A DNA stretch of 40,413 bases from a virus: the IMG/VR virus record IMGVR_UViG_3300008448_000222, positions 1 to 40,413 of that record; one strand, written 5' to 3'. Both the position numbers and the translations under genes were made by a program. Below are positions 33,694 through 40,413 of this stretch, in pieces. The notes under the pieces were generated by a model. The model did not search any database and was not told where the DNA came from. It saw nothing but the letters and a program-made list of their open reading frames with translations. The stretch's first letter is position 1. Each line of letters begins with the position of its first letter.

Positions 33694-34893
33694 TTAGAAT
33701 GTATTTTTTTTACTTTTAAACTTATGTTCAAACACAAAGTTTACATCATTTCTACATGATACTTTAATTAAATCGTGATTGTTAAAATCAATGCTTTCAA
33801 TAATCATATCACTATCCTCATGACTTTCATAATTAAGGATTAGTGAACAACTTGAATAATTATTGCTACTAGCATAATTGTAATCATCTAGTGTCATCAA
33901 TTGATTATCCATAACATAGGTTTTAACTTGTTCTCTATCTTCTCTGCTCAAATCACCAAAATATCCGTGCTTAAATATTTTTGCTGTTGCTAAATTTAAA
34001 ACACGCATTAAAGAACTATGTTGAGTACGGAATATATCTATATATAATTGATCATCATGTAAATTAGTATAAACTTCATTACATTTATATAATGAATCGC
34101 CAAATTTCTCATGCGTTACATAATGTGAAGCCTCAGAAGAAACGTTAAGATGTTTTACAACTGACTTAGCGTCTTCTTCAAATAAATTCATATCTTTAAT
34201 AATAGTAATAAGTATATCAAATGTTACAATACCTAATTTTTTAAGTTGTTTAAGTAAATCATCCCTATTATCTTTATTGATGAGTAAATCATCAATTACC
34301 TCATTAATAGTATTTAGTTCTAAATTCTCATAATGTTTTCTGTATTTAATTCTACCTGGTCTGTTAATCATAAAATCACTTACGAGATTAACATCGTTAA
34401 CTGTAACTAGAAATACTAGCTTAGTAGTTAAATTACCATCGAATAATGATAAGAGATCAATAGGCATTTTATCCTTAGGATAAATCTTTTCGAACTCATC
34501 AATAAATACAATACATTCTTCAAATACAGGACTAGATAAAAATTCTATAAAGTTTGATCCGTAAAAAGCTTCTGTTAATATTAAAACAGGCTTCTTAGAG
34601 TCTACACAAAACTTTTGAGCAAGAATTGTTTTACCTGAACCCTTAAGACCACTTAAGAGTATACCTAAATTCTTATGTGAATTTTGTTCATAAGATTTTA
34701 ACCATCTTTCAGTTATAGACACATCACCATACACTTTGGACGGTAATTTAAAACCAGTTGTTTCTACAAGATAGAATTCATTATTTCTATCCTGTTTAAT
34801 CAAATAATTTTTAGGTCCAACATTACTGAGTTTGTCACCTATACCTGATACGGAACCAATTCTTATTTGGCCATCACCTAATTTGTAAAGCAT
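33694..34893 (-). CDS. AAA+ ATPase (Cdc48/Bcs1-like module)
   Basis: A 399-residue protein. Walker A is SGLKGSGKTILAQ (residues 81-93), Walker B is CIVFIDEFEKIYP, sensor 1 is FLVTVNDVNLVS and the GR box MINRPGRIKYRKHYENL. The N-terminal 70 residues are a small beta domain, and the C-terminal 150 residues are unlike known families. It differs from the 24365 ATPase in the N-domain and has the usual DE at Walker B, where the other reads ED. A protein-remodelling role in replication or assembly is likely. It is followed by a strong terminator. Confidence 0.88.
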   Translation of the reverse strand: MLYKLGDGQIRIGSVSGIGDKLSNVGPKNYLIKQDRNNEFYLVETTGFKLPSKVYGDVSITERWLKSYEQNSHKNLGILLSGLKGSGKTILAQKFCVDSKKPVLILTEAFYGSNFIEFLSSPVFEECIVFIDEFEKIYPKDKMPIDLLSLFDGNLTTKLVFLVTVNDVNLVSDFMINRPGRIKYRKHYENLELNTINEVIDDLLINKDNRDDLLKQLKKLGIVTFDILITIIKDMNLFEEDAKSVVKHLNVSSEASHYVTHEKFGDSLYKCNEVYTNLHDDQLYIDIFRTQHSSLMRVLNLATAKIFKHGYFGDLSREDREQVKTYVMDNQLMTLDDYNYASSNNYSSCSLILNYESHEDSDMIIESIDFNNHDLIKVSCRNDVNFVFEHKFKSKKNTF

Positions 34894-34895
34894 TT

Positions 34896-35180
34896 TTAAT
34901 CTTGTTTGTCGGTTTGTAAATTTTGATTCATAGCTAAACTTTCGTTATAAGTTTTAAAGAAATCATTAAAAATAACGGATGCTAAAATAAATGATAAATC
35001 ATCTCTTGTAACATCAGTATTAACTATAGTTTCTAATACTTGCGTAAAAGATAAACTTTCGTTACTTTTTATTAAAGTATCAATTGAAGACTCAATTAAT
35101 GCTCCTTTGACCTCAAGTTGATCAAAATCTTCTTCAGAAATACCTAAATTAGGTTCATCAAATTTAAAATTCGTTTCCAT
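34896..35180 (-). CDS. Small helical protein, tandem paralogue of 35180-35512
   Basis: A 94-residue acidic helical protein. NLGISEEDFDQLEVKG, SFTQVLETIVNTDVTRDDL and LASVIFNDFFKTYNES align with SLGITPEELIELQVKF, SLSQIVEELNTDLTKEEL and LAIQLKDDIISFYQNN of its neighbour. The two genes overlap by one base, so they arose by tandem duplication and likely form a heteromer. Function unknown; both lie between DnaX and the AAA+ gene. Confidence 0.72.
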   Translation of the reverse strand: METNFKFDEPNLGISEEDFDQLEVKGALIESSIDTLIKSNESLSFTQVLETIVNTDVTRDDLSFILASVIFNDFFKTYNESLAMNQNLQTDKQD

Positions 35181-35512
35181 TAGTTTTTATTTAAATTGTT
35201 TAATAATTCTTCAGATAGTATAATTCTTATCATATCTATATTGTTTTGGTAAAAAGATATAATATCATCTTTTAATTGAATAGCTAATACAACGGCTAAT
35301 TCTTCTTTAGTTAAATCAGTATTTAATTCTTCTACTATTTGAGATAAAGAATAAGTATCTTTTTGATTTTTGTTAACAAGTTGAGATGATATATTTAGAA
35401 TAATCTTCTTTTTTAAATACTCAAATTTTACTTGTAACTCTATCAGTTCTTCTGGTGTAATACCTAAAGATTGTGATATGTCGTTTTCAGTGTGTTTAAA
35501 ATTAAAAGTCAT
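35180..35512 (-). CDS. Small helical protein, tandem paralogue of 34896-35180
   Basis: A 110-residue helical protein, the longer member of the duplicated pair. It opens MTFNFKHTENDISQSLGIT and has the shared SLSQIVEELNTDLTKEEL block. The pattern (LGI-x2-EEL-x2-L-x-VK then ...NTDLT-x-EEL) is conserved between the copies although overall identity is modest. It overlaps the end of the dnaX-like gene by 4 bases, so production is coupled to the clamp loader. No DNA-binding motif seen. Confidence 0.72.
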   Translation of the reverse strand: MTFNFKHTENDISQSLGITPEELIELQVKFEYLKKKIILNISSQLVNKNQKDTYSLSQIVEELNTDLTKEELAVVLAIQLKDDIISFYQNNIDMIRIILSEELLNNLNKN

Positions 35513-36525
35513 TTCTTTTTAATGTTTAATTGTATATTAATAAATAATAATTCTAGACTAAGTCTTTTATTATGAGATAAATGATACCTTACAGAACACT
35601 CATCTATCAAACTTAAAACTTTAAATAAAGAGGCAGAACCTATTTTATCAAACTGGTTTTTCATTCTTTGTTTTTGTTCTTCAGGAATGTACACTAATTC
35701 AGAAATTTTATCATTTTTTAACATGAATAATTTTCTAAAATAGACAGCACTGTTTGTCATTATATCTTTTATATCATTACCTTCCTTGATTAACCTATCA
35801 AGTAGAAGCATCATGTCATCCATCTTACCATCAATCATAAAGTCTGTTAATTCTGTAAAAATAGAATCATCAATGTAATTTAACACAGATTCTAATTCTT
35901 TTAAATTAAGAGAATCATTAGTAGAAAACATACATTTTTCTAATAATGTCAAAGCATCTCTCATAGATCCATTAGCTTTCTCAGCTATAATGTAAAGTAA
36001 CTTTTCTTCATAATCTTTGTTATAATCTTTACATATTCCACTCATAGTATTAACTATTGAGTTCATGCTAATATTATTAAGATTAAAAACAGTACACCTT
36101 GATTTTATAGTATCAGGTATTTTATTAACTTCTGTTGTGCAAAGAATAAATAAAACATGCTTATATGGTTCTTCTAAAGGTTTTAAAAGAACATCAAAAG
36201 CTGCTTTACTAAGCATATGTACCTCGTCAATAATATAAACTTTTCTCTTAGAATCATAAGGAGGTATCTTTAATTGTAAAACTAAACTCCTTACATCATC
36301 TATGCTGTTATGAGATGCAGCATCTATTTCATGAATATCTATATTAGATGTTTGAAGTTCATTAGCAACAATTCTTGCTAAAGTTGTTTTACCTGTACCG
36401 TGTTTACCAGTAAAAATGATATTAGATATTTCATCTTTTTCTATCATCGATTTTAAAACTTTGATAGTAAATGATTGATCTTTAACATCATCAAAAACTT
36501 TAGGTCTATATTCATTATATAACAT
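35509..36525 (-). CDS. dnaX: Clamp loader subunit (DNA polymerase III gamma/tau-like)
   Basis: A 338-residue AAA+ protein with the DnaX layout: LYNEYRPKVFDDVKDQ at the start (the YRP.tF.d..GQ motif), Walker A GKHGTGKTT (40-48), HEIDAASHNSIDDVR, Walker B YIIDEVHMLS, FDVLLKPLEEP, CTTEVNKIPDTIKSRC (sensor 1 and SRC Arg finger) and GSMRDALTLLEKC. The zinc cysteines of bacterial gamma are absent. It lacks the tau tail. It should load a beta clamp; none is recognised in the window, so it either uses a host clamp or one encoded elsewhere. PolB exon 2 ends in a clamp-peptide-like QLTLF. Confidence 0.93.
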   Translation of the reverse strand: MLYNEYRPKVFDDVKDQSFTIKVLKSMIEKDEISNIIFTGKHGTGKTTLARIVANELQTSNIDIHEIDAASHNSIDDVRSLVLQLKIPPYDSKRKVYIIDEVHMLSKAAFDVLLKPLEEPYKHVLFILCTTEVNKIPDTIKSRCTVFNLNNISMNSIVNTMSGICKDYNKDYEEKLLYIIAEKANGSMRDALTLLEKCMFSTNDSLNLKELESVLNYIDDSIFTELTDFMIDGKMDDMMLLLDRLIKEGNDIKDIMTNSAVYFRKLFMLKNDKISELVYIPEEQKQRMKNQFDKIGSASLFKVLSLIDECSVRYHLSHNKRLSLELLFINIQLNIKKK

Positions 36526-36707
36526 TAAAGTTTATCTTGAATTTTAACCTTCTCAATATTATACTTTTTCATTTGAAAGTTAATATTTGAGAGTATTTGA
36601 AATCTATCAAATCTGTGATAAGAAGTTTCAACTACTTCTAAAAGATTACTGTATGCGTGAGCGTCACGAACTTCATTTAAAGTTTTGTAGATTTGCTTTT
36701 TTGTCAT
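36525..36707 (-). CDS. Small helical protein upstream of dnaX
   Basis: A 60-residue protein (MTKKQIYKTLNEVRDAHAYS), basic and helical. Its stop overlaps the dnaX start by one base, and its start overlaps the 333-residue gene by 4 bases, the tight packing of real phage genes. No motif. Confidence 0.62.
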   Translation of the reverse strand: MTKKQIYKTLNEVRDAHAYSNLLEVVETSYHRFDRFQILSNINFQMKKYNIEKVKIQDKL

Positions 36708-37705
36708 CGATTAATTGTTAATAATTGTTTAATTTGATCATCAGTTATTTCTACACCTACTTTCTTTAAATTATGAACCATATTTATAACTTCTGATATA
36801 AGATAAGGTTTATTATAATTATTTAAATTATTTTGATCTTTATATAAAACAGTATTACTTAATTTAGCATTTTTTATTTCTTTTAACATTTCATCTAAAT
36901 TATAACTGACATTATTTTTATCTAATAAATCTGTTATATACTTAAGATCATATAATGATCTGAGTGATGCATTAGACGGTGTTGGTAAAGATTTTAAAAA
37001 TGGTATTTTATCAAATAATACAGTTTTTATTCTTAACCTTGCTGAAATATTTCTTTGTAGATAATATATCAATATTATATTAAATAAAAAACATTCAATA
37101 TTTTTATCTTTTAATATAGTAAGTCCTATTTCTACATTATTAATATCTGTGCTGGTTAACAGTTCTTTTACTGCATCGTAATTAAAGTCATTTACATTAT
37201 CTTTAGTTGGATTTTCTAAATGATAATGTAACTTAGCAAAATATAAATCAGACATAATTATTTTATCTTTAACTTTACTTAACATGTCAATACTGACATT
37301 TTTAAATTTTTGATCAATTATAATACATCTTTTATACTTATCGCTACTATTTACATAATAGTAAATTTTGCCAGTTTCTTTATCTTTATATTGTTGTTGA
37401 ATAAAATAATAAGAACTTGACCATTCACTCTTAAATGAAGCGTAAGAAGGAAATATTAATATATCTGCATCATCAGAATTATCTACTACATTAAACTTAT
37501 AATGTTTACTTATTTTCTTTAATTTAGTTTTACTTATATTATTACCTGACACAAGATAAACTTTAGAGTTTTCTTGTATCTGTATATTATTATAATCTAT
37601 ATCAGTAAAACTTGTATTTTTAAGACCTAATTGTATCTTTTTATTTAGAGCTATAAGATCATCAAAAGAAACGTCTCCAGTATACTCTGTGCGTTTAAAA
37701 CTCAT
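36704..37705 (-). CDS. Unknown protein with a possible BRCT-like N-terminal part
   Basis: A 333-residue protein. Residues 50-85 (KVYLVSGNNISKTKLKKI, then YKFNVVDNSDDADILIFP) have the pattern of a BRCT-type alpha/beta unit: strand, helix, strand and a 'D-ILIFP' strand. The rest is helical (ECFLFNIILIYYLQRNIS, ITDDQIKQLLTINR). A coupling to DnaX is suggested by position. The BRCT reading is a guess from pattern only. No membrane protein: hydrophobic parts are short. Confidence 0.68.
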   Translation of the reverse strand: MSFKRTEYTGDVSFDDLIALNKKIQLGLKNTSFTDIDYNNIQIQENSKVYLVSGNNISKTKLKKISKHYKFNVVDNSDDADILIFPSYASFKSEWSSSYYFIQQQYKDKETGKIYYYVNSSDKYKRCIIIDQKFKNVSIDMLSKVKDKIIMSDLYFAKLHYHLENPTKDNVNDFNYDAVKELLTSTDINNVEIGLTILKDKNIECFLFNIILIYYLQRNISARLRIKTVLFDKIPFLKSLPTPSNASLRSLYDLKYITDLLDKNNVSYNLDEMLKEIKNAKLSNTVLYKDQNNLNNYNKPYLISEVINMVHNLKKVGVEITDDQIKQLLTINR

Positions 37706-37763
37706 TTCAAAAGTTGTTGTGTAATGTTTTAAAAGATAAAAAACATATAGAAAAAATAATACA

Positions 37764-37771
37764 TACTTTTG
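37764..37771 (+). promoter_or_regulatory. Plus-strand -7 box (TACTTTTG)
   Basis: TACTTTTG matches TAnnTTTG on the plus strand, about 46 bases before the plus-strand terminator stem. No -33 TTTG is seen at the expected distance, so the box alone is weak; the strand-specific terminator gives it weight. Confidence 0.42.
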
Positions 37772-37775
37772 TACT

Positions 37776-37855
37776 GTTTCTTCCGCTATCGGTTTGTTTT
37801 CCGTACTTTCTTTCTTAATGGGTAGATCTCCGTAAAGATCTATCCATTTTTTATT
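37776..37855 (+). ncRNA. Candidate small RNA on the plus strand
   Basis: A TACTTTTG box (37764-37771, TAnnTTTG) points to the plus strand and would start a transcript near 37776. About 40 bases on comes a 13-bp stem AATGGGTAGATCT / AGATCTATCCATT with loop CCGTAA, then TTTTTTATTTTATT. The stem has a G-T pair that reads G-U on the plus strand but A-C on the minus strand, and the T-run follows only on the plus strand. No plus-strand protein frame exists here. The RNA is convergent with the 148-residue gene and includes its end. Confidence 0.55.
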
Positions 37856-37860
37856 TTATT
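37817..37860 (+). terminator. Plus-strand rho-independent terminator
   Basis: Stem 37817-37829 pairs with 37836-37848 (13 bp, one G-U at 37822/37843), loop CCGTAA, then TTTTTTATTTTATT. On the minus strand the stem has an A-C mismatch and is followed by AAGAAAG, so it does not terminate the minus-strand genes. Confidence 0.72.
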
Positions 37861-38286
37861 TATTTTCTTAGTTACGTCTTGAACTTGAGAACTTCTTTTA
37901 CTGATTAAATACTTTGTAAGATCAGCAAGATTATGACCTATTACTTTTTTATCTTCAGAACTAAGAATCTTTGTACAAATACCGATTAAAATCCTTTCCT
38001 CAATTAATGATAATGGTTCATTATCTAAACGATTTTCACTTACATCAAATTTATTTGAAAGATTTTTATACAAAGAAGGATAATTTCCTTTTAATATGTA
38101 TATTAAATACTTTGTCCAATGATTTCCTGTATCATCATATCCACTAATAAAATGAAAATCAGGATAGTAAATATTTATAATATAAAGTCCTACCAATTCA
38201 TTAGATAAATAAGCTTTTAAATCAGAGTCAAATATCTCAGATTTATAAAAGATTAATAAATCTTCTAAAGTTTTCAAATCAGACAT
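37840..38286 (-). CDS. Unknown protein downstream of the tRNA-like gene
   Basis: A 148-residue protein. It is aromatic in the middle (LYIINIYYPDFHFISGYDDTG) and helical at the end (ERILIGICTKILSSEDKKVIG, then LADLTKYLISKRSS). The end is basic (KKINKIKNG) and encoded in the T-run of the plus-strand terminator, read antisense. No domain recognised. It lies 16 bases after the tRNA-like gene, so it may be co-transcribed with it and the TROVE gene. Confidence 0.68.
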   Translation of the reverse strand: MSDLKTLEDLLIFYKSEIFDSDLKAYLSNELVGLYIINIYYPDFHFISGYDDTGNHWTKYLIYILKGNYPSLYKNLSNKFDVSENRLDNEPLSLIEERILIGICTKILSSEDKKVIGHNLADLTKYLISKRSSQVQDVTKKINKIKNG

Positions 38287-38301
38287 GATTGTAAAAATTC
38301 A

Positions 38302-38376
38302 TAACTACGAAAGGATTTGAACCTTCACCCACTAAACAAAGAACATTTAGTATTCTTTCTATTAAACTACGTAGTT
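38302..38376 (-). tRNA. tRNA or tRNA-like RNA with a 9-base anticodon loop (identity uncertain)
   Basis: On the minus strand AACTACG / CGTAGTT make a perfect 7-bp acceptor stem with A as discriminator; no CCA is encoded. T-arm GAAGG-TTCAAAT-CCTTT has a canonical loop. The D-arm is weak (GTTT / GAAT, two wobbles) and its 8-base loop lacks GG. The anticodon stem CTAAA / TTTAG encloses TGTTCTTTG, 9 bases; if T and G close it, the middle reads UCU (Arg), but position 37 is then a pyrimidine. Size (75) and variable loop (TGGGT) are normal. It lies 8 bases after the TROVE gene stop, so a Y-RNA-like tRNA mimic is an alternative. Confidence 0.68.
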
Positions 38377-38384
38377 TATATAAA

Positions 38385-39161
38385 CTAAAATACATTTGGC
38401 TGAATTATTATTGATTGTATATCTGATCTTAGATTTTCTACATCAAAATCAATACCATTATTAAATAATTCTTGTTCTTCTTCATTATAACTATCTTTAG
38501 ATTTTATTATATCATAAAGAATAGCGTGAAATATATCTATTTCATACTCATCATTTACAGAATTTTTTATAGCTTTATCAATCTCTTTAGAATATTTATC
38601 TCTATCATTAAGATGACTTAGATATTCTGTAAGAGATATTTTCTCTATAGCTATTGAGTTTTTTGGATTAGGATGAAAGTATTTTATAACATCCTTCAGT
38701 TTTATACCTGATTCAAAATTATGATTATAATAATCAACAAATTCTGACCATTTAAAGTTTTCAAGAGCAGACTTTAAACCTTTTCTCATTGAGTTAGGAT
38801 AAGGAATATTTTTTACATCTTCTCTATTTCTCTTTTTTGATTCGTTTTCGTGGTAATAATTAATAATAGTAATTATATCTTTTACTTCATTAATTAAACC
38901 TCCCTGTTTGTTTATTCTCCTTGTAAATAAAAATTTAGCAAAACTCTCCTTCTTAAGATTTTTAATCAAATAAGATGAAGCCTGTAAGCATTTATTCCTA
39001 TTAAAATGATGATCTCTTGCATAAATAATAAGTTTGGCTGTATATTCAACTCCAAATTCATTTACGCAATCATCAACCAGTTTTTCAACATCATGATCAT
39101 TTTCTGATCTATTTAAATAAGAATAAAGAAAAGTGTCAGTTTCTAATTGTAAGGTATTCAT
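38385..39161 (-). CDS. TROVE-domain protein (Ro60/Rsr-like RNA-binding ring protein)
   Basis: A 258-residue helical protein. VEYTAKLIIYARDHHFNR and ASSYLIKNLKKESFAKFLF are HEAT-like helices. IPYPNSMRKGLKSALENF plus FVDYYNHNFESGIKLKDVIK and YFHPNPKN match the TROVE signature (P..LRKA...W......KY..R....hkDLLRL.HPkP). Ro60 rings bind misfolded RNA ends and Y RNAs. The von Willebrand domain of Ro60 is missing, and the ring may be shorter. A tRNA-like gene follows 8 bases after the stop, comparable to bacterial rsr loci where Y RNA (tRNA-like) lies next to rsr. Confidence 0.72.
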   Translation of the reverse strand: MNTLQLETDTFLYSYLNRSENDHDVEKLVDDCVNEFGVEYTAKLIIYARDHHFNRNKCLQASSYLIKNLKKESFAKFLFTRRINKQGGLINEVKDIITIINYYHENESKKRNREDVKNIPYPNSMRKGLKSALENFKWSEFVDYYNHNFESGIKLKDVIKYFHPNPKNSIAIEKISLTEYLSHLNDRDKYSKEIDKAIKNSVNDEYEIDIFHAILYDIIKSKDSYNEEEQELFNNGIDFDVENLRSDIQSIIIQPNVF

Positions 39162-39183
39162 GTTACTTAGTATTTGAAAAATA

Positions 39184-39218
39184 TAAAAAAAGCCTATCTC
39201 TTTTTTGAGACAGGCTTT
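39184..39218 (-). terminator. Rho-independent terminator after the lysin gene
   Basis: On the minus strand AAAGCCTGTCTC / GAGATAGGCTTT forms a 12-bp stem (one G-T) with loop AAAAAA, followed by TTTTTTT-type U-tract. It lies 4 bases past the lysin stop and 22 bases before the TROVE start, separating the two units. Confidence 0.92.
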
Positions 39219-39222
39219 AGTT

Positions 39223-39966
39223 TTAAATATAACTTTTATTTTTTTCAGGAAATTCTAGATCTAATAAGCGTAAGAATCCAACTCTATACCTGGGATTACA
39301 ATTCATGTAAGTTTGTTTTAGAGTTTCCCTAATTAAAGCATAAGCTTCTATAGGATCAGATTTACTTTTGTCGATAACGACACTCATCAAATCTTTACTA
39401 TCTTTTACATTTAAAGCTCTTTGTACTACTCCAAGATTTCCAAAATGTAGCTTAATGTGAAAAATAATATTTGCAACATCTTGATCGGATATTTCATACA
39501 TTTTCATGTCATCCCACCAACTTTTAAATATTCTTTTTACGTCTTCTTCTGTAAGACTTCTAAGATCTTCAACAGTTGCTGGTCTTTTTAGCATATGAGT
39601 CATAGCGCATGCGCTAACGTCTCTGTATGTTCCAACAAGATTACCTTGTCCACAACCACAACCAGTCCAATTACCAGCGTCATGAGGATCAGGGTTAACG
39701 GTATCATCATTCAAAGATGAAGTTAATTTTTTACGTACAGGTAGTTCCATATAAGAATTAAAATTTATATCTTTTAATTGTACTGTTGGTACTAAATTAA
39801 CCTTTCTAGGTTGAATAACCGGTTTCTCTTTCAAAGCAGTGTCTTGTTTTATTACCTTTACTTCTTGTCTTATTTGTTTAATTTCTGGTAAAGAACTGCT
39901 CTGAGATAAACTTGCTATACCAAATAACATGGTAAAACAAATTAATAAATCAAAAATTTTTGTCAT
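39223..39966 (-). CDS. GH108-like endolysin with N-terminal signal sequence
   Basis: A 247-residue protein. The N-terminus (MTKIFDLLICFTMLFGIASL) is a signal peptide or signal-anchor. The linker to about residue 80 is polar. The catalytic section has NPDPHDAGNWTGCGCGQGNL, then VGTYRDVSACAMTHMLKR, matching the 'DPGG.T..G......G' and downstream 'T.....a..ly...yw' elements (IFKSWWDDMKMYEI) of glycosyl hydrolase family 108 / phage N-acetylmuramidases. The usual catalytic EGG is not obvious (DDTVNPDP), so activity may be altered. It should cleave peptidoglycan at lysis. Own terminator. Confidence 0.72.
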   Translation of the reverse strand: MTKIFDLLICFTMLFGIASLSQSSSLPEIKQIRQEVKVIKQDTALKEKPVIQPRKVNLVPTVQLKDINFNSYMELPVRKKLTSSLNDDTVNPDPHDAGNWTGCGCGQGNLVGTYRDVSACAMTHMLKRPATVEDLRSLTEEDVKRIFKSWWDDMKMYEISDQDVANIIFHIKLHFGNLGVVQRALNVKDSKDLMSVVIDKSKSDPIEAYALIRETLKQTYMNCNPRYRVGFLRLLDLEFPEKNKSYI

Positions 39967-40128
39967 TTTGTTAATTTTTAGTTAATAATGATGAAAAAAG
40001 GTTACATCTTATGTGCTAAATTTAGCTATACAAAAGTTTCGTTTCGGTCTCGTCAGTAGCCGATTTTATACTCTCCCGAAATGAGTTAAAAGTAAAGATA
40101 TGGAATATATCCTTCTTTTTATGCTAAA
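39967..40128 (-). other. Intergenic region with structured RNA signals upstream of the lysin gene
   Basis: 162 bases without a protein frame. On the minus strand it holds TTTCGG / CCGAAA (40076-40081 with 40042-40047), between them CTGACGA (40050-40056), and downstream CGAAAC and GTATAGC. The series CTGACGA...GAAAC...GTA with flanking GCTA/TAGC recalls a hammerhead ribozyme, but stem II is not formed. A perfect palindrome GCTAAATTTAGC lies at 40015-40026. It is GC-richer than its surroundings, so a leader RNA or regulatory site is likely. Confidence 0.45.
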
Positions 40129-40413
40129 TTATTCATTTTCTAAATTAACACCAAAGATTTCTTCAGATTTTACGTTTAAGAAAAACATATAATCAAACTC
40201 TGAAGGATTTAATATAAAAACTGATAATTTAAACATTAATGATTTTATAGTATCAGTTCTAAGTTCAATTAGGTGAGGTGTAACACCACAAGATATTACT
40301 AAATGATGAATATTATCATCATTTACTAATTTAAATGTGCTTATTTGACTTGTATTAATTGCTAAAGTGTGATTATTTTTATCTTTAGCAAAAATAAGTC
40401 CAAAATTTTTATC
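40129..40413 (-). CDS. Unknown protein, C-terminal part (start outside window)
   Basis: The frame is open from base 40413 to the TAA at 40129-40131, giving the last 94 residues. It has beta-like sections (FGLIFAKDKNNHTLAINTS, HHLVISCGVTPHLIELR, then KLSVFILNPSEF) and ends VKSEEIFGVNLENE. No recognised domain. It is the gene transcribed before the lysin. It could be a structural or lysis-cassette protein; the fragment is too short to say. Confidence 0.72.
   Translation of the reverse strand, partial: DKNFGLIFAKDKNNHTLAINTSQISTFKLVNDDNIHHLVISCGVTPHLIELRTDTIKSLMFKLSVFILNPSEFDYMFFLNVKSEEIFGVNLENE

Noticed and set aside
40030-40090. True hammerhead ribozyme
   Set aside because: Conserved bases appear in order, but stem II has only one pair and stem III two, so I do not annotate it as a ribozyme.
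1-40413. CRISPR array, insertion sequence or retron
   Set aside because: No regularly spaced repeats, transposase, integrase or reverse transcriptase motifs were found.

Overview
The window is a very AT-rich, almost fully coding stretch of a large double-stranded DNA bacteriophage genome. Every protein gene I accept is read on the minus strand, so the biological order runs from high to low coordinates. The gene set is a divergent family B DNA polymerase, DnaG-like primase, DnaB-like helicase, Sak4-type ATPase, putative SSB, 5'-3' exonuclease, DnaX clamp loader, SF1 helicase, ThyX, dUTPase and a UDG-like protein, followed by a giant protein with an HExxH motif. Together with TAnnTTTG promoter-like boxes and a Bacteroidetes-style lipoprotein, this fits the replication arm of a crAss-like or related phage of Bacteroidetes. 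That assignment is inference from gene content, not a database match.

Layout in transcription order. 40413-37700: a partial unknown gene, a structured 162-base gap, a GH108-like lysin with a strong terminator, a TROVE (Ro60-like) protein, a tRNA-like gene with an enlarged anticodon loop, two unknown genes, and between these last two a likely small RNA on the plus strand. 37700-33350: unknown genes, DnaX, two tandemly duplicated small proteins, an AAA+ ATPase and a small LexA-fold-like protein. 33290-31050: small unknown proteins (two with Cys/His clusters) and ThyX. 30967-30062: a class II aminoacyl-tRNA synthetase-like catalytic domain, followed at once by a 46-nt mini-tRNA-like element. 30060-20900: DnaJ-like protein, SF1 helicase, AAA+ ATPase, and two proteins that look like SMC/RecF-type ATPases that lost the P-loop. 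20935-16630: spore-photoproduct-lyase-like radical SAM protein, an acidic protein, and DNA polymerase B split by a group I intron carrying a GIY-YIG endonuclease. 16630-4716: lipoprotein, membrane protein and coiled-coil protein, then the compact replication operon ending with dUTPase and an HNH endonuclease, closed by a bipartite terminator. 4620-1: the giant protein, which runs off the window.

The genes form a nearly self-sufficient replisome (polymerase, primase, helicases, SSB, clamp loader, recombination ATPase, nucleases) plus nucleotide metabolism that makes dTMP and removes dUTP. The least conventional part is the RNA side: a TROVE protein and a synthetase-like protein each sit directly upstream of an abnormal tRNA-like RNA, with a candidate small RNA nearby. 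I consider this the best candidate for an undescribed system.
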